Part shown: positions 1-5,514 of the stretch, one piece after another
How the letters are laid out: every line of letters starts with the position of its first letter
Numbering within the stretch: position 1 is the first letter of the stretch
From: Ruminococcaceae bacterium UBA4306
GTDB taxonomy: Bacteria > Bacillota > Clostridia > Oscillospirales > Acutalibacteraceae
Assembly: GCA_002394725.1 (NCBI GenBank)
Contig: DGUQ01000010.1
Span: 1-7,591 of the forward strand
Direction: 5' to 3'
DNA length: 7,591 nt
Position numbers and translations under genes: made by a program
The notes under the pieces: generated by a model
The model's input: the letters and a program-made list of their open reading frames with translations, nothing else
Databases searched by the model: none
Told to the model about the DNA's origin: nothing

Positions 1-133
1 TAAGATCCTTTGAGGAGTTGTCCAAATCTGTGATTTGGTATACAACTCCCATGCAACAGCGCTCCAAGAACAGACAGAGTCTGTGATTGGCTAAGCGCCA
101 CTGCCGGGTGAACCCTCAGGATGACATGTTGCA
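1..133. repeat. Folded intergenic repeat, dispersed-repeat-like ends
   Basis: No coding signal. The stretch is almost fully self-complementary. One hairpin pairs 14-21 with 42-49 and 22-27 with 33-38, around a CTGTG loop and a TAT bulge. A second, longer arm is closed by TGCAACA (52-58) with TGTTGCA (127-133) and contains GCGCT/AGCGC (59-63/94-98), CCAA/TTGG (64-67/87-90) and CAGAC/GTCTG (71-75/79-83). Both arms carry the same piece, CTGTGATTTGGTAT versus CTGTGATTGGCTA. Read on the minus strand it begins TGTCATCCTGAG and ends AAAGGATCTTA, which resembles the outer parts of a short repeat found between genes in many bacterial assemblies (from memory). Most likely a dispersed or MITE-like repeat; a structured RNA is the alternative. 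The left end may continue outside the window. Confidence 0.5.
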
Positions 134-143
134 AAGTTGTGTT

Positions 144-184
144 GGATTTTTCGACACGCTCGGGGCTGTCGCACTAAGACGTCC
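144..184. other. Non-coding stem-loop with GGATTTTTCG motif
   Basis: CGACA (152-156) can pair with TGTCG (167-171) around a loop containing CGCTCGGGG. The preceding GGATTTTTCG (144-153) recurs twice at the far right end of the window (7507-7516 and 7541-7550), the second time again with CTCGGGGC a few bases later. It reads as intergenic repeat material rather than a gene. No promoter or coding start is attached to it. Confidence 0.35.
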
Positions 185-185
185 C

Positions 186-224
186 AAAAAACTAGACCGG
201 GCAGCCCGAAAGGGTTGCCCGGTC
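186..224 (-). terminator. Rho-independent terminator, minus strand
   Basis: A 13-bp stem (195-207 with 212-224, one G-U pair) closed by a GAAA loop is followed on the minus strand by TAG and six T (191-186). On the plus strand the hairpin is followed by AGCGCTTTC, a poor T-tract, so it should mainly stop leftward transcription. No intact minus-strand gene precedes it in the window, so it may be a remnant or may block read-through across the junction. Confidence 0.6.
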
Positions 225-243
225 AGCGCTTTCATAGTATAAT
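215..243 (+). promoter_or_regulatory. Possible promoter of the broken zinc-ribbon gene
   Basis: TTGCCC (215-220), a 17-bp spacer and a perfect TATAAT (238-243). The -35 lies inside the arm of the neighbouring terminator hairpin. It would transcribe the gene remnant at 286-388 and stop at the terminator ending near 464. The -35 is weak, so this is tentative. Confidence 0.35.
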
Positions 244-285
244 TTAATTGCAGTAAAACCACACAGAAAGCAAGGTAATTATACA

Positions 286-388
286 ATGATGAGAAACAGA
301 CGGTGAAGACCTTGCGCAAGTGGACATTCCGATCAAGTATTGTCCTTTCTGCGGGACAGAATTACCCGAGCCGAGTGTTTCCGAGTAA
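286..388 (+). pseudogene. Zinc-ribbon protein remnant (CPFCG)
   Basis: The frame ending at TAA 386-388 encodes GEDLAQVDIPIKYCPFCG followed by TELPEPSVSE. The YCPFCG knuckle is typical of the C-terminal half of small zinc-ribbon proteins common in Firmicutes phages and integrated elements. Only one Cys pair is present, whereas a working ribbon needs two. This frame has a TGA at 290-292 and no usable upstream start. The two adjacent ATG codons (286 and 289), which have an AAGG-type ribosome site upstream, are in another frame and stop at TGA 304-306. The simplest reading is a gene broken by frameshift and truncation. A chance reading frame cannot be excluded because the piece is short. Confidence 0.4.
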
Positions 389-423
389 GCATTATACAAA
401 CTCCATTTTCATGTTAATCCTAT

Positions 424-470
424 CATAAGTCAGGGGCAGGAACCGTAAAGGCTCTTGCCCTTTTCTTATG
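424..470 (+). terminator. Rho-independent terminator
   Basis: A long stem pairs 434-444 with 450-460 (GGGCA and CC arms, one A-C mismatch) around a GTAAA loop, followed by TTTT (461-464). Outside the T-tract, CATAAG (424-429) and CTTATG (465-470) extend the pairing. It lies 36 bp after the zinc-ribbon remnant and fits as that gene's terminator. The extended form also works on the opposite strand. Confidence 0.7.
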
Positions 471-478
471 AAAGAAAA

Positions 479-502
479 CACGGCAAGCCGAAGCTCGCCG
501 TG
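479..502. repeat. Short hairpin CACGGC/GCCGTG
   Basis: CACGGC (479-484) pairs with GCCGTG (497-502), and AGC/GCT continues the stem around a CGAA tetraloop. No T-tract follows on either strand. Its role is unknown; it may be part of the same 3'-end structure as the terminator before it. Confidence 0.4.
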
Positions 503-548
503 ATGTAAAGTAATTTGTTTGGGACGAAAGATGAAGATGACATTATTG

Positions 549-589
549 TTGTATCAAAACTAACCTGAATAATATTTGTATCAAAACTA
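549..589 (+). repeat. Direct repeats TTGTATCAAAACTA before the recombinase
   Basis: The 14-bp TTGTATCAAAACTA occurs perfectly at 549-562 and 576-589, 27 bp apart. A shorter match, TCAAAAC, lies at 602-608. The second copy abuts the -35 box of the recombinase promoter. This placement suits an operator for the recombinase or for another regulator. A recombinase subsite is possible but would more often be inverted. Confidence 0.5.
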
Positions 590-618
590 TTGCTATTCTG
601 CTCAAAACATCGTATAAT
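590..618 (+). promoter_or_regulatory. Promoter of the serine recombinase
   Basis: TTGCTA (590-595), a 17-bp spacer and a perfect TATAAT (613-618). Transcription should start near 625, giving a leader of about 50 nt before the ATG at 674. The -35 immediately follows the second TTGTATCAAAACTA repeat, so binding there could control it. Confidence 0.65.
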
Positions 619-673
619 ATATAGTATAAAATCTAACGTTCGTTAAATCCAATACAAAGAAAGGCAACTGAAT

Positions 674-1360
674 ATGATTTACGGTTATTGCAGAATATCC
701 ACTGCAAAACAGAATATAGAAAGACAGATACGGAATATCCTTTCTGTCTATCCTGATGCTGTGATCTATCAGGAGGCGTATACAGGCACAAAGCTCTATG
801 AACGTAAAGAGTTTGACAAACTGCTCAAACGAGTCAAAGTCGGCGATACGATCGTATTTGACAGCGTCAGCCGAATGAGCCGCAGTGCCGACGACGGCAT
901 TGCGTTATATCTTGAGCTGTTTGACAAAGGGATCAACCTTGTGTTTCTGAAAGAACACCATATCGATACCGATACATACAAGAGCGCGTTATCAAATACG
1001 ATTTCGATGACCGGCGATGATGTTGACGATATTCTGATGGGAATCAATAGCTATCTGAAAAAGCTGGCAACCAGACAGATCCATCTTGCATTCGAACAAT
1101 CTCAAAAAGAAGTGGACGATCTCCACAAGCGAACCTCGGAGGGCATAGAAACCGCAAGGAGAAACGGCAAACAGATCGGGCAGAAGAGCGGCGCCACCCT
1201 TCACATAAAAAAGAAAGCGCCGGCAAAGGCGCTGATCGAGAAGCACAGTAGGGATTTCAGAGGAACATTGACTGACGGTGAAGTAATAAAGCTGACCGGA
1301 CTGAGCCGAAATACATATTACAAGTATAAAAAAGAATTGGTGGCTGAGCTGAATCCATAA
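674..1360 (+). CDS. Small serine recombinase (resolvase/invertase family)
   Basis: A 228-aa site-specific recombinase that would cut and rejoin DNA through a 5'-phosphoserine link. The N-terminus YGYCRIS (residues 3-9) is the family signature with catalytic Ser9 and Arg7. DSVSRMSR (63-70) matches the second active-site block with its arginines (67 and 70). A long helix follows at about 125-155, and TSEGIETARRNGKQIGQ (154-170) matches the linker region of Tn3/Hin-type enzymes. A C-terminal helix-turn-helix (about 198-222, LTDGEVIKLTGLSRNTYYKY) binds DNA. The length is that of a resolvase or invertase, not of a large serine integrase. GAAAGG sits 9 bases before the ATG. It has its own promoter and stands alone. 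Its site in the DNA is not evident, so resolution, inversion and transposition all remain possible. Confidence 0.88.
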   Translation: MIYGYCRISTAKQNIERQIRNILSVYPDAVIYQEAYTGTKLYERKEFDKLLKRVKVGDTIVFDSVSRMSRSADDGIALYLELFDKGINLVFLKEHHIDTDTYKSALSNTISMTGDDVDDILMGINSYLKKLATRQIHLAFEQSQKEVDDLHKRTSEGIETARRNGKQIGQKSGATLHIKKKAPAKALIEKHSRDFRGTLTDGEVIKLTGLSRNTYYKYKKELVAELNP

Positions 1361-1383
1361 TCTTCATAGAATAAAAGATCATC

Positions 1384-1412
1384 TTGACATAATTCTACCC
1401 ATATCGTATAAT
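1384..1412 (+). promoter_or_regulatory. Perfect consensus promoter of the type III TA locus
   Basis: TTGACA (1384-1389), exactly 17 bp, TATAAT (1407-1412): both boxes match the sigma-A consensus completely. The start is expected near 1419. A very strong promoter is what a type III system needs, because the RNA antitoxin must be made in excess over the toxin. Confidence 0.9.
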
Positions 1413-1441
1413 AATATTGCTAGGACGGCATGATTGCCCGT

Positions 1442-1544
1442 TTATTGGTGCTCACCGCCATTAAGTGCAGACTGAGTTATTGGCGCTCACCGCCACAAGT
1501 GCAGACTGAGTTATTGGCGCTCACCGCCACAAGTGCAGATTTAA
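1442..1544 (+). repeat. Three tandem 34/35-bp antitoxin repeats
   Basis: Copies lie at 1442-1476 (35 bp), 1477-1510 (34 bp) and 1511-1544, the last matching up to about 1539 before diverging. The unit begins TTATTGGCGCTCACCGCCA and continues CAAGTGCAGACTGAG. Copy 1 differs by GGTG for GGCG, which keeps the stem by G-U pairing, and by TTAAG for CAAG, a one-base insertion. Copies 2 and 3 are identical up to GCAGA. About 2.9 repeats of 35 nt is close to the published AbiQ antitoxin arrangement. There are no unique spacers, so this is not a CRISPR array. Confidence 0.93.
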
Positions 1545-1556
1545 GCAATCAACGCG

Positions 1557-1590
1557 AGGAAGAAGAGAAATCTTCTTCCTTTGCTGTTTT
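1557..1590 (+). terminator. Attenuating terminator between antitoxin and toxin
   Basis: GGAAGAAGA (1558-1566) and TCTTCTTCC (1571-1579) form a perfect 9-bp stem with a GAAA loop, followed by TTTGCTGTTTT (1580-1590). It ends only 10 bp before the toxin ATG and covers the approach to its ribosome site. In type III systems this terminator sets the RNA-to-toxin ratio: most transcripts stop here and only read-through makes toxin mRNA. Confidence 0.9.
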
Positions 1591-1600
1591 CGGAGGAAAT

Positions 1601-2107
1601 ATGAACAGCCCTTACTTTTACTATGTCGACGGAGATTATATCGAATATCTGAAAGAGCGTGAGACCCAGGCGCGCGGCTTCACCTGTGTTCCGAATGTTC
1701 ATTATTGGAGTACGGATAAATTTGTCTTCGGCGCCGTTTTGGAGATCAATGATATCCCGTATTTTGTTCCGATCTCTTCCTATTCGCGAAACCAGCAGGA
1801 TCTGATCCTGATGAAAGATAAAAATGACGGTCACATTCTCGGCTCACTGAGATTCAACTATATGATACCGGTACCTGATCACTTGCTGTACAAGCTCGAT
1901 ATCAACGCTCTGCCTACCGTCAATAACCGCATACATACCAGTAAAGAATTGGCTTTTTGCAGACGGAATCGGGACAGGATAAATAGAATCGCTTTAAAAA
2001 CCTACAACCGAGTGATCAGCAAAACGGATGATACTCTACTGAAAAACAGTTGTGATTTTGCTGTTCTCGAGCAGGCTTATTCTGATTATAAATGTCAACA
2101 TAAATGA
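1601..2107 (+). CDS. ToxN/AbiQ-family type III toxin, endoribonuclease
   Basis: A 168-aa protein recognised as the toxin of a type III toxin-antitoxin system: a sequence-specific endoribonuclease, related in fold to MazF/Kid, that cuts mRNA and its own antitoxin precursor. Family blocks visible in order: YIEYLKE (13-19), FVFGAVLEINDIPYFVPISS (41-60), where the Ser pair 59-60 sits at the position of the family's active-site T/S motif, LRFNYMIPVP (83-92), KELAFCRRNRDRI (115-127) and the C-terminal NSCDFAVLEQAYSDY (149-163). The length is normal for the family. The start is ATG 1601, with GGAGG eight bases upstream. The same frame is open back to 1430, but that extension only translates the antitoxin repeats and terminator. 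The toxin has no promoter of its own and depends on read-through. The usual Lys after the active-site Ser block seems replaced (YSR here), so activity is likely but not certain. Confidence 0.88.
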   Translation: MNSPYFYYVDGDYIEYLKERETQARGFTCVPNVHYWSTDKFVFGAVLEINDIPYFVPISSYSRNQQDLILMKDKNDGHILGSLRFNYMIPVPDHLLYKLDINALPTVNNRIHTSKELAFCRRNRDRINRIALKTYNRVISKTDDTLLKNSCDFAVLEQAYSDYKCQHK

Positions 2108-2188
2108 AACATAATTATCAACAAAAAATGCAGTCGAGACTATTCCGACGATATAATTCTGCCTATTGTCCTCGAACGCAACTAATTC

Positions 2189-2224
2189 AAGCACCTCCTG
2201 ACGTATAATCAGGAGGTGCTTTTC
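2189..2224 (+). terminator. Rho-independent terminator after the toxin
   Basis: AAGCACCTCCTGA (2189-2201) pairs perfectly with TCAGGAGGTGCTT (2209-2221) around a 7-base loop, and TTTT runs over 2220-2223. It closes the TA transcription unit. On the other strand the hairpin lies 57 bp past the repressor stop codon and is followed by CTTGAATTAG, so it may stop leftward transcription only weakly. Confidence 0.85.
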
Positions 2225-2277
2225 AGTCTATCTAATGAATAATTTGGCTATCGAAAAATCTGGCGAAAGCATTGCTT

Positions 2278-3498
2278 TTATATACTCTCATTCTCTTCGG
2301 ATTCCTTCATTTGTATATTCTTATTAATATACTTTCTTATAGCCCTACTAATAGAACTGTAGATTTCCATCTTGGCATATTCTATTTTGGTTCTATAGTG
2401 TTCCTGTTTTTCGAGGCATTCTCTTTTTGCACGAGTCCATTTCAACAAAGCTGCAAGCCGAGTATTAGAATGTTCATTATCTTCGCCTTGAAGATCCTTC
2501 TCTATTTTTTCAATGGACTCATTAATTACTTTTAGTTTTGATTTACAGCTTTCCATTTGTATTTTCAAATTACAGAGCGCAGAAACATTTTCCTCAATTG
2601 AAAGAAATGCTATCCCGTCTTCTACAATAGAGTTAAGGAATAACAAATCGCCAGAATACATTGTAGTATATGCTTTCATTAGTCTTTGTGCGAGTGCTTT
2701 TCCATCTTCCATTCTATAATTATCCTCTGCAAATTGATCTCCTAAATATTTTCGTACAGATTCTTTTATTACAGTAATATCTTCATCATTAAGGCTGATA
2801 TCTTCCTTAAGAGAAACTATTTCCTTGGTTAAGAGCGTTGCAATAGTTGGTATACCTTTATTTAATAATGTATCAGTTATAGATTCCGGTAAGTTTAGCA
2901 CATCAATGCTCTTATCAGAAATATATTTTGAATAATCAAAATTGAATATTAAATTTGGAAAAACCAAAGCTACTTTTTCTGAAGAACCATGCGCCGACTC
3001 ATTTCTAATAAGAACATTGAAGTTAATATTATAATTTCGAAATATGGTGTCAGTCACAAACATACCACGTTTAGAATTACTGTATTTTATTAGATTTGAT
3101 ATACTTAATTGAGATAATCCAGTTATCTTCTGTTCTGCCCTATGACCCTCTAAATCCGTTGTGTACTCTTTTTCTATCCCTAATAAATAATCAGTAGAAA
3201 CATGAAGCAATTTTGATAAACAATACAATTGATCAATTCTAGGAGGACGACTACCATTGATCATAGAGGAGATTTTAGATTTTGATAGTTGCAAAAAATC
3301 AGCAAGTCTGGTTTTATCAATGCTGAGGCCTGTTGCTTCATTGTGTTTATTAAGAGCATACTCAATCCGCTTGCCGATAGATCTTCCAAATTTAGGCATA
3401 TCGGCTAAAATTTCTCCATGTGCATCTTGTATGGACTGAATCATTTCATCAAAATCCGGCAGTTTTTGTTTATCGTTGGGATAAGTGTTATTGTTCAT
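2278..3498 (-). CDS. XRE repressor with alpha-CTD-like domain
   Basis: A 406-aa DNA-binding protein, probably the master repressor of the element. An XRE/Cro-type helix-turn-helix spans about 40-108 (TRLADFLQLSKSKISSMING at 63-82, then LLHVSTDYLLGI). Residues 197-253 (LNLPESITDTLLNKG and following to YLG) read like the helix-hairpin-helix fold of the RNA polymerase alpha C-terminal domain. About 308-395 is charged and helical, probably coiled coil. It is much longer than a simple phage repressor, and I see no LexA-type peptidase or metallopeptidase motif. AGGAG lies 7 bases before ATG 3498; ATG 3501 and TTG 3504 are in frame but closer to it. It is transcribed from a consensus promoter divergent from the xis-like gene and should be autoregulated. 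Coding is AT-richer than the right flank, which suggests transfer. Confidence 0.8.
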   Translation of the reverse strand: MNNNTYPNDKQKLPDFDEMIQSIQDAHGEILADMPKFGRSIGKRIEYALNKHNEATGLSIDKTRLADFLQLSKSKISSMINGSRPPRIDQLYCLSKLLHVSTDYLLGIEKEYTTDLEGHRAEQKITGLSQLSISNLIKYSNSKRGMFVTDTIFRNYNINFNVLIRNESAHGSSEKVALVFPNLIFNFDYSKYISDKSIDVLNLPESITDTLLNKGIPTIATLLTKEIVSLKEDISLNDEDITVIKESVRKYLGDQFAEDNYRMEDGKALAQRLMKAYTTMYSGDLLFLNSIVEDGIAFLSIEENVSALCNLKIQMESCKSKLKVINESIEKIEKDLQGEDNEHSNTRLAALLKWTRAKRECLEKQEHYRTKIEYAKMEIYSSISRAIRKYINKNIQMKESEENESI

Positions 3499-3546
3499 CA
3501 TCAATCTCCTATTTAATTACAAGAAAAGTAATAGTTTAATAATAAA

Positions 3547-3566
3547 TTCACAATACAAACTGTGAA
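3547..3566. promoter_or_regulatory. Candidate operator TTCACA-N8-TGTGAA
   Basis: A perfect inverted repeat with 6-bp arms and an 8-bp spacer, lying just downstream of the predicted start of the leftward repressor transcript. A repressor bound here would block its own synthesis. Confidence 0.6.
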
Positions 3567-3574
3567 CTGAATTA

Positions 3575-3603
3575 ATTATAGACGATCAATTAGTTGTTGT
3601 CAA
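3575..3603 (-). promoter_or_regulatory. Leftward consensus promoter of the repressor
   Basis: On the minus strand, TTGACA (3603-3598), a 17-bp spacer and TATAAT (3580-3575): a complete sigma-A consensus. The start is expected near 3568, giving a leader of about 70 nt that begins within or next to the TTCACA/TGTGAA operator. Confidence 0.88.
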
Positions 3604-3611
3604 GCTATTTT

Positions 3612-3635
3612 GTGAATCGGACGAAATTAGTTCAC
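3612..3635. promoter_or_regulatory. Second candidate operator GTGAA-N14-TTCAC
   Basis: GTGAA (3612-3616) and TTCAC (3631-3635) are the same half-site as in the operator at 3547-3566, arranged in the opposite order. They lie between the two divergent -35 boxes. Another GTG at 3641-3643 mirrors CAC 3633-3635. This is a plausible second site for switching between leftward and rightward transcription. Confidence 0.5.
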
Positions 3636-3643
3636 GTTTTGTG

Positions 3644-3672
3644 TTGACAGAGAGGGGCTTTTATCATACAAT
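3644..3672 (+). promoter_or_regulatory. Rightward promoter of the xis-repA operon
   Basis: TTGACA (3644-3649), a 17-bp spacer and TACAAT (3667-3672), one base from consensus. It starts near 3679 and drives the excisionase-like gene and repA. The -35 is 9 bp from the nearest TTCAC half-site, so the divergent repressor could control it. Confidence 0.85.
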
Positions 3673-3706
3673 TAACAGTATCAACAGATGAAAGGATCGA
3701 ACTATA

Positions 3707-3988
3707 ATGTTAATCACTAATCAGCAACTACGAATTCCAAGAATGCGTACCGTAAGCCAGGCCGCAGCTGAAATTCGATCGCGAGATCAACACACAGCTA
3801 TCACGCCGTATCATATCCGACGCCTTTGCACTTCAGGAGTGCTCCCCACCGTCAAGGCGGGCAAGAAAATACTTCTTAATCTCAACGACCTACTTGAATA
3901 CATGAATGACCCCACCGCCGAAAAGTTCAAACCGCATACAGAATCCGCTTCTGAAAAGAGCGGTGTAATTCGGCGGATAGCAGAATAG
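3707..3988 (+). CDS. Excisionase-like helix-turn-helix protein
   Basis: A 93-aa small DNA-binding protein. Residues about 13-66 fit the winged helix-turn-helix of the excisionase/MerR-like superfamily: a first helix TVSQAAAEI (15-23), a recognition region ITPYHIRRLCTSGVLPTVK (32-50), a wing with AGKKILLN (51-58), and the closing helix DLLEYM (61-66). Such proteins bend DNA at attachment sites and favour excision, and many also regulate transcription. The tail (70-93) is basic and unstructured-looking. AAAGGA lies 10 bases before the ATG. The gene is first in an operon, with repA starting three bases after its stop. Its place beside a divergent repressor is the classic xis position, but no integrase is encoded in this window, so a replication or regulatory role is an alternative. 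Confidence 0.75.
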   Translation: MLITNQQLRIPRMRTVSQAAAEIRSRDQHTAITPYHIRRLCTSGVLPTVKAGKKILLNLNDLLEYMNDPTAEKFKPHTESASEKSGVIRRIAE

Positions 3989-3991
3989 ACT

Positions 3992-5476
3992 ATGAACTAC
4001 AAATATACATATGAAACTGAGCGCATCATCCTAGGTTGTTTAGCCACATACCCCGATCAATTCGGCGATTACATACAGCATATGGCGGTGAATCTGTTTA
4101 TAGATTCAAATCATCGCGATATATTCAACGCCATACAGAAAGCTTACAATCAAACGACGCAGTATGACATTCAGTTGATTTGTGCCTATCTGTGCCATCC
4201 CAGCGAAAGCAAAGTGGAATTATACCGATGCGGCGAAGTTGCTTTCAAATCGACGCCCTTTGACGAGCATCATAAATTATTGGTCGAGGCAGCTCGGGAG
4301 CGGTACATTCACGATCAGCTCATGAACACTCTGTCAGAGGGTGAGCCAACAACTGATCGACTGAGGGAAATAGCTGATATTGCGGACAAAACCTACTCCG
4401 ATAATGCTGCAAATAATCGGAAATATACCTGCCTGTCTAATGTTGAAACCTGCAAACCAGTATGGCTGTGGTACCCTTACATTCCCTGTGGTAAAATCAC
4501 TTTGATGACCGCTGATCCCGGTATCGGTAAGACGTTCTTATCGCTCTATCTGGCTGCTCAGGTATCGACCGGCAGACCGTTTTACGGTGAAACCACCGGA
4601 CGAGCTCCGTCCGTCGCGGTATATCAAACGGCAGAGGACGGAATAGCGGACACAATCAAGCCGCGTCTGGAGAACATGCATCCAAATTTCGATAATATCT
4701 ATGTATACGACGAAACTCGTCAAGGACTCAGTCTGTCGGACGACAGGACCATAGAGCAGATCATGAAGGATCTGAATCCGCTGCTGATGATCTTCGACCC
4801 TTTGCAGGCATATCTCGGTGCTCAGATTGATATGAATAGAGCTAATCAGGTTCGTCCTGTGCTTGGCAGAATCGGAGCACTCGCAGAGAAATATAATTGC
4901 GCCATCATATTCATTATGCATCATTCGAAAGCTTCTCAAAACGCGGCGCTGTACCGTGCGCTTGGCTCAATGGATATCCCGGCTGTAGCGCGAAGTATGT
5001 TAATCCTCGCCAAGGATCCCGACCCTCTAAAACCACGAGGGGTAATCATGTGCCACGAGAAATCCAGCTTGGGGGAACATGGCAAGAGTATCAAGTTTGA
5101 GATCGCGCCTCAACTCGGCGGCGTGGTATTCGGCGGCTACTCCGATTTAAAAGCTGACGATATTCTAAACATTCCGAAAGGAACCAGAAATAAACCCAGC
5201 AAAAAGCGTGACGCCCTGATCGACGATATTCTCGATCTGTTCGATGGGAAGGATTACATTCGAATACCGAAGCTCAAAGATCTATGCGAAAAACTGGAAT
5301 GCTCGCAAAACACCCTCTATCGTGCCCGTGATGAGCTTGGTATCCAAAGTATATTTAAAGGATATGGTGAGGATAAAGAGACGTATTGGCTCATGCCGGA
5401 CGTTGATAGAGACAGCTTTTCCGAGAAACTATGTCCGGAAAAAATACCCACGGAGCAAGTTAGGGAAGCGGAGTAA
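3992..5476 (+). CDS. RepA/DnaB-like AAA ATPase of the element
   Basis: A 494-aa RecA-fold ATPase of the kind often called RepA in integrated elements, probably a hexameric helicase or helicase-loading factor for the excised circle. The N-terminus (about 5-135, YETERIILGCLATYPDQF...) resembles the DnaB N-terminal domain. The ATPase core follows, with Walker A ADPGIGKT (174-181), Walker B LLMIFDP (264-270, Asp269), the downstream block IIFIMHHSKAS (305-315) and the arginine-containing segment ALGSMDIPAVARSML (323-337). Residues 404-468 look like a winged-helix DNA-binding domain (KLKDLCEKLECSQNTLYRA). No primase motif is seen. It starts three bases after the xis-like stop, with only a weak ribosome site inside that gene's end, which suggests translational coupling. 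No gene follows it in the operon; an integrase would usually come next. Confidence 0.85.
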   Translation: MNYKYTYETERIILGCLATYPDQFGDYIQHMAVNLFIDSNHRDIFNAIQKAYNQTTQYDIQLICAYLCHPSESKVELYRCGEVAFKSTPFDEHHKLLVEAARERYIHDQLMNTLSEGEPTTDRLREIADIADKTYSDNAANNRKYTCLSNVETCKPVWLWYPYIPCGKITLMTADPGIGKTFLSLYLAAQVSTGRPFYGETTGRAPSVAVYQTAEDGIADTIKPRLENMHPNFDNIYVYDETRQGLSLSDDRTIEQIMKDLNPLLMIFDPLQAYLGAQIDMNRANQVRPVLGRIGALAEKYNCAIIFIMHHSKASQNAALYRALGSMDIPAVARSMLILAKDPDPLKPRGVIMCHEKSSLGEHGKSIKFEIAPQLGGVVFGGYSDLKADDILNIPKGTRNKPSKKRDALIDDILDLFDGKDYIRIPKLKDLCEKLECSQNTLYRARDELGIQSIFKGYGEDKETYWLMPDVDRDSFSEKLCPEKIPTEQVREAE

Positions 5477-5514
5477 TGATACGCTTCTCTTCCGTTCCGC
5501 CCAAAGTCATTATT

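Larger units (their letters stand above)
1419..1590 (+). ncRNA. Type III RNA antitoxin (ToxI/AntiQ-like)
   Basis: The predicted transcript starts near 1419, contains three tandem 34/35-nt repeats (1442-1544) and ends at the terminator at 1557-1590. In type III systems the toxin nuclease cuts this precursor into single repeats. Each repeat folds as a pseudoknot and wraps the toxin in an inactive RNA-protein ring (known for ToxIN, AbiQ and CptIN). Here each repeat can form a four-pair stem, GGCG/CGCC (GGUG in copy 1), around a CUCAC loop. That loop is complementary to the downstream GUG in every copy and to UGAG in copies 1 and 2, as an H-type pseudoknot requires. A short 5' hairpin, GGCA/TGCC (1427-1438), precedes the array. 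The gene is assigned from layout plus the adjacent toxin; the 5' end and processing sites are inferred. Confidence 0.85.

Noticed and set aside
91..126. Cobalamin or other riboswitch, because of GCCACTG
   Set aside because: The other conserved cobalamin boxes are missing, no downstream gene is controlled, and the ends look like a dispersed repeat.
116..319. 67-aa minus-strand frame
   Set aside because: It crosses a terminator hairpin and repeat material, and has no recognisable ribosome site or family.
674..1360. Large serine integrase as the integrator of the element
   Set aside because: At 228 aa it has only the catalytic domain and a small HTH; large serine integrases are about 450-700 aa.
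1442..1544. CRISPR array
   Set aside because: The repeats are directly tandem, with no unique spacers and no cas genes, and a ToxN-like gene follows.
1430..1600. N-terminal 57-aa extension of the toxin reading frame from ATG 1430
   Set aside because: It translates the three RNA repeats and the terminator; the good ribosome site is at 1592-1596 before ATG 1601.
2272..2719. Two plus-strand frames (87 and 68 aa) opposite the repressor
   Set aside because: They are antisense to a well-supported gene and have no start signals.
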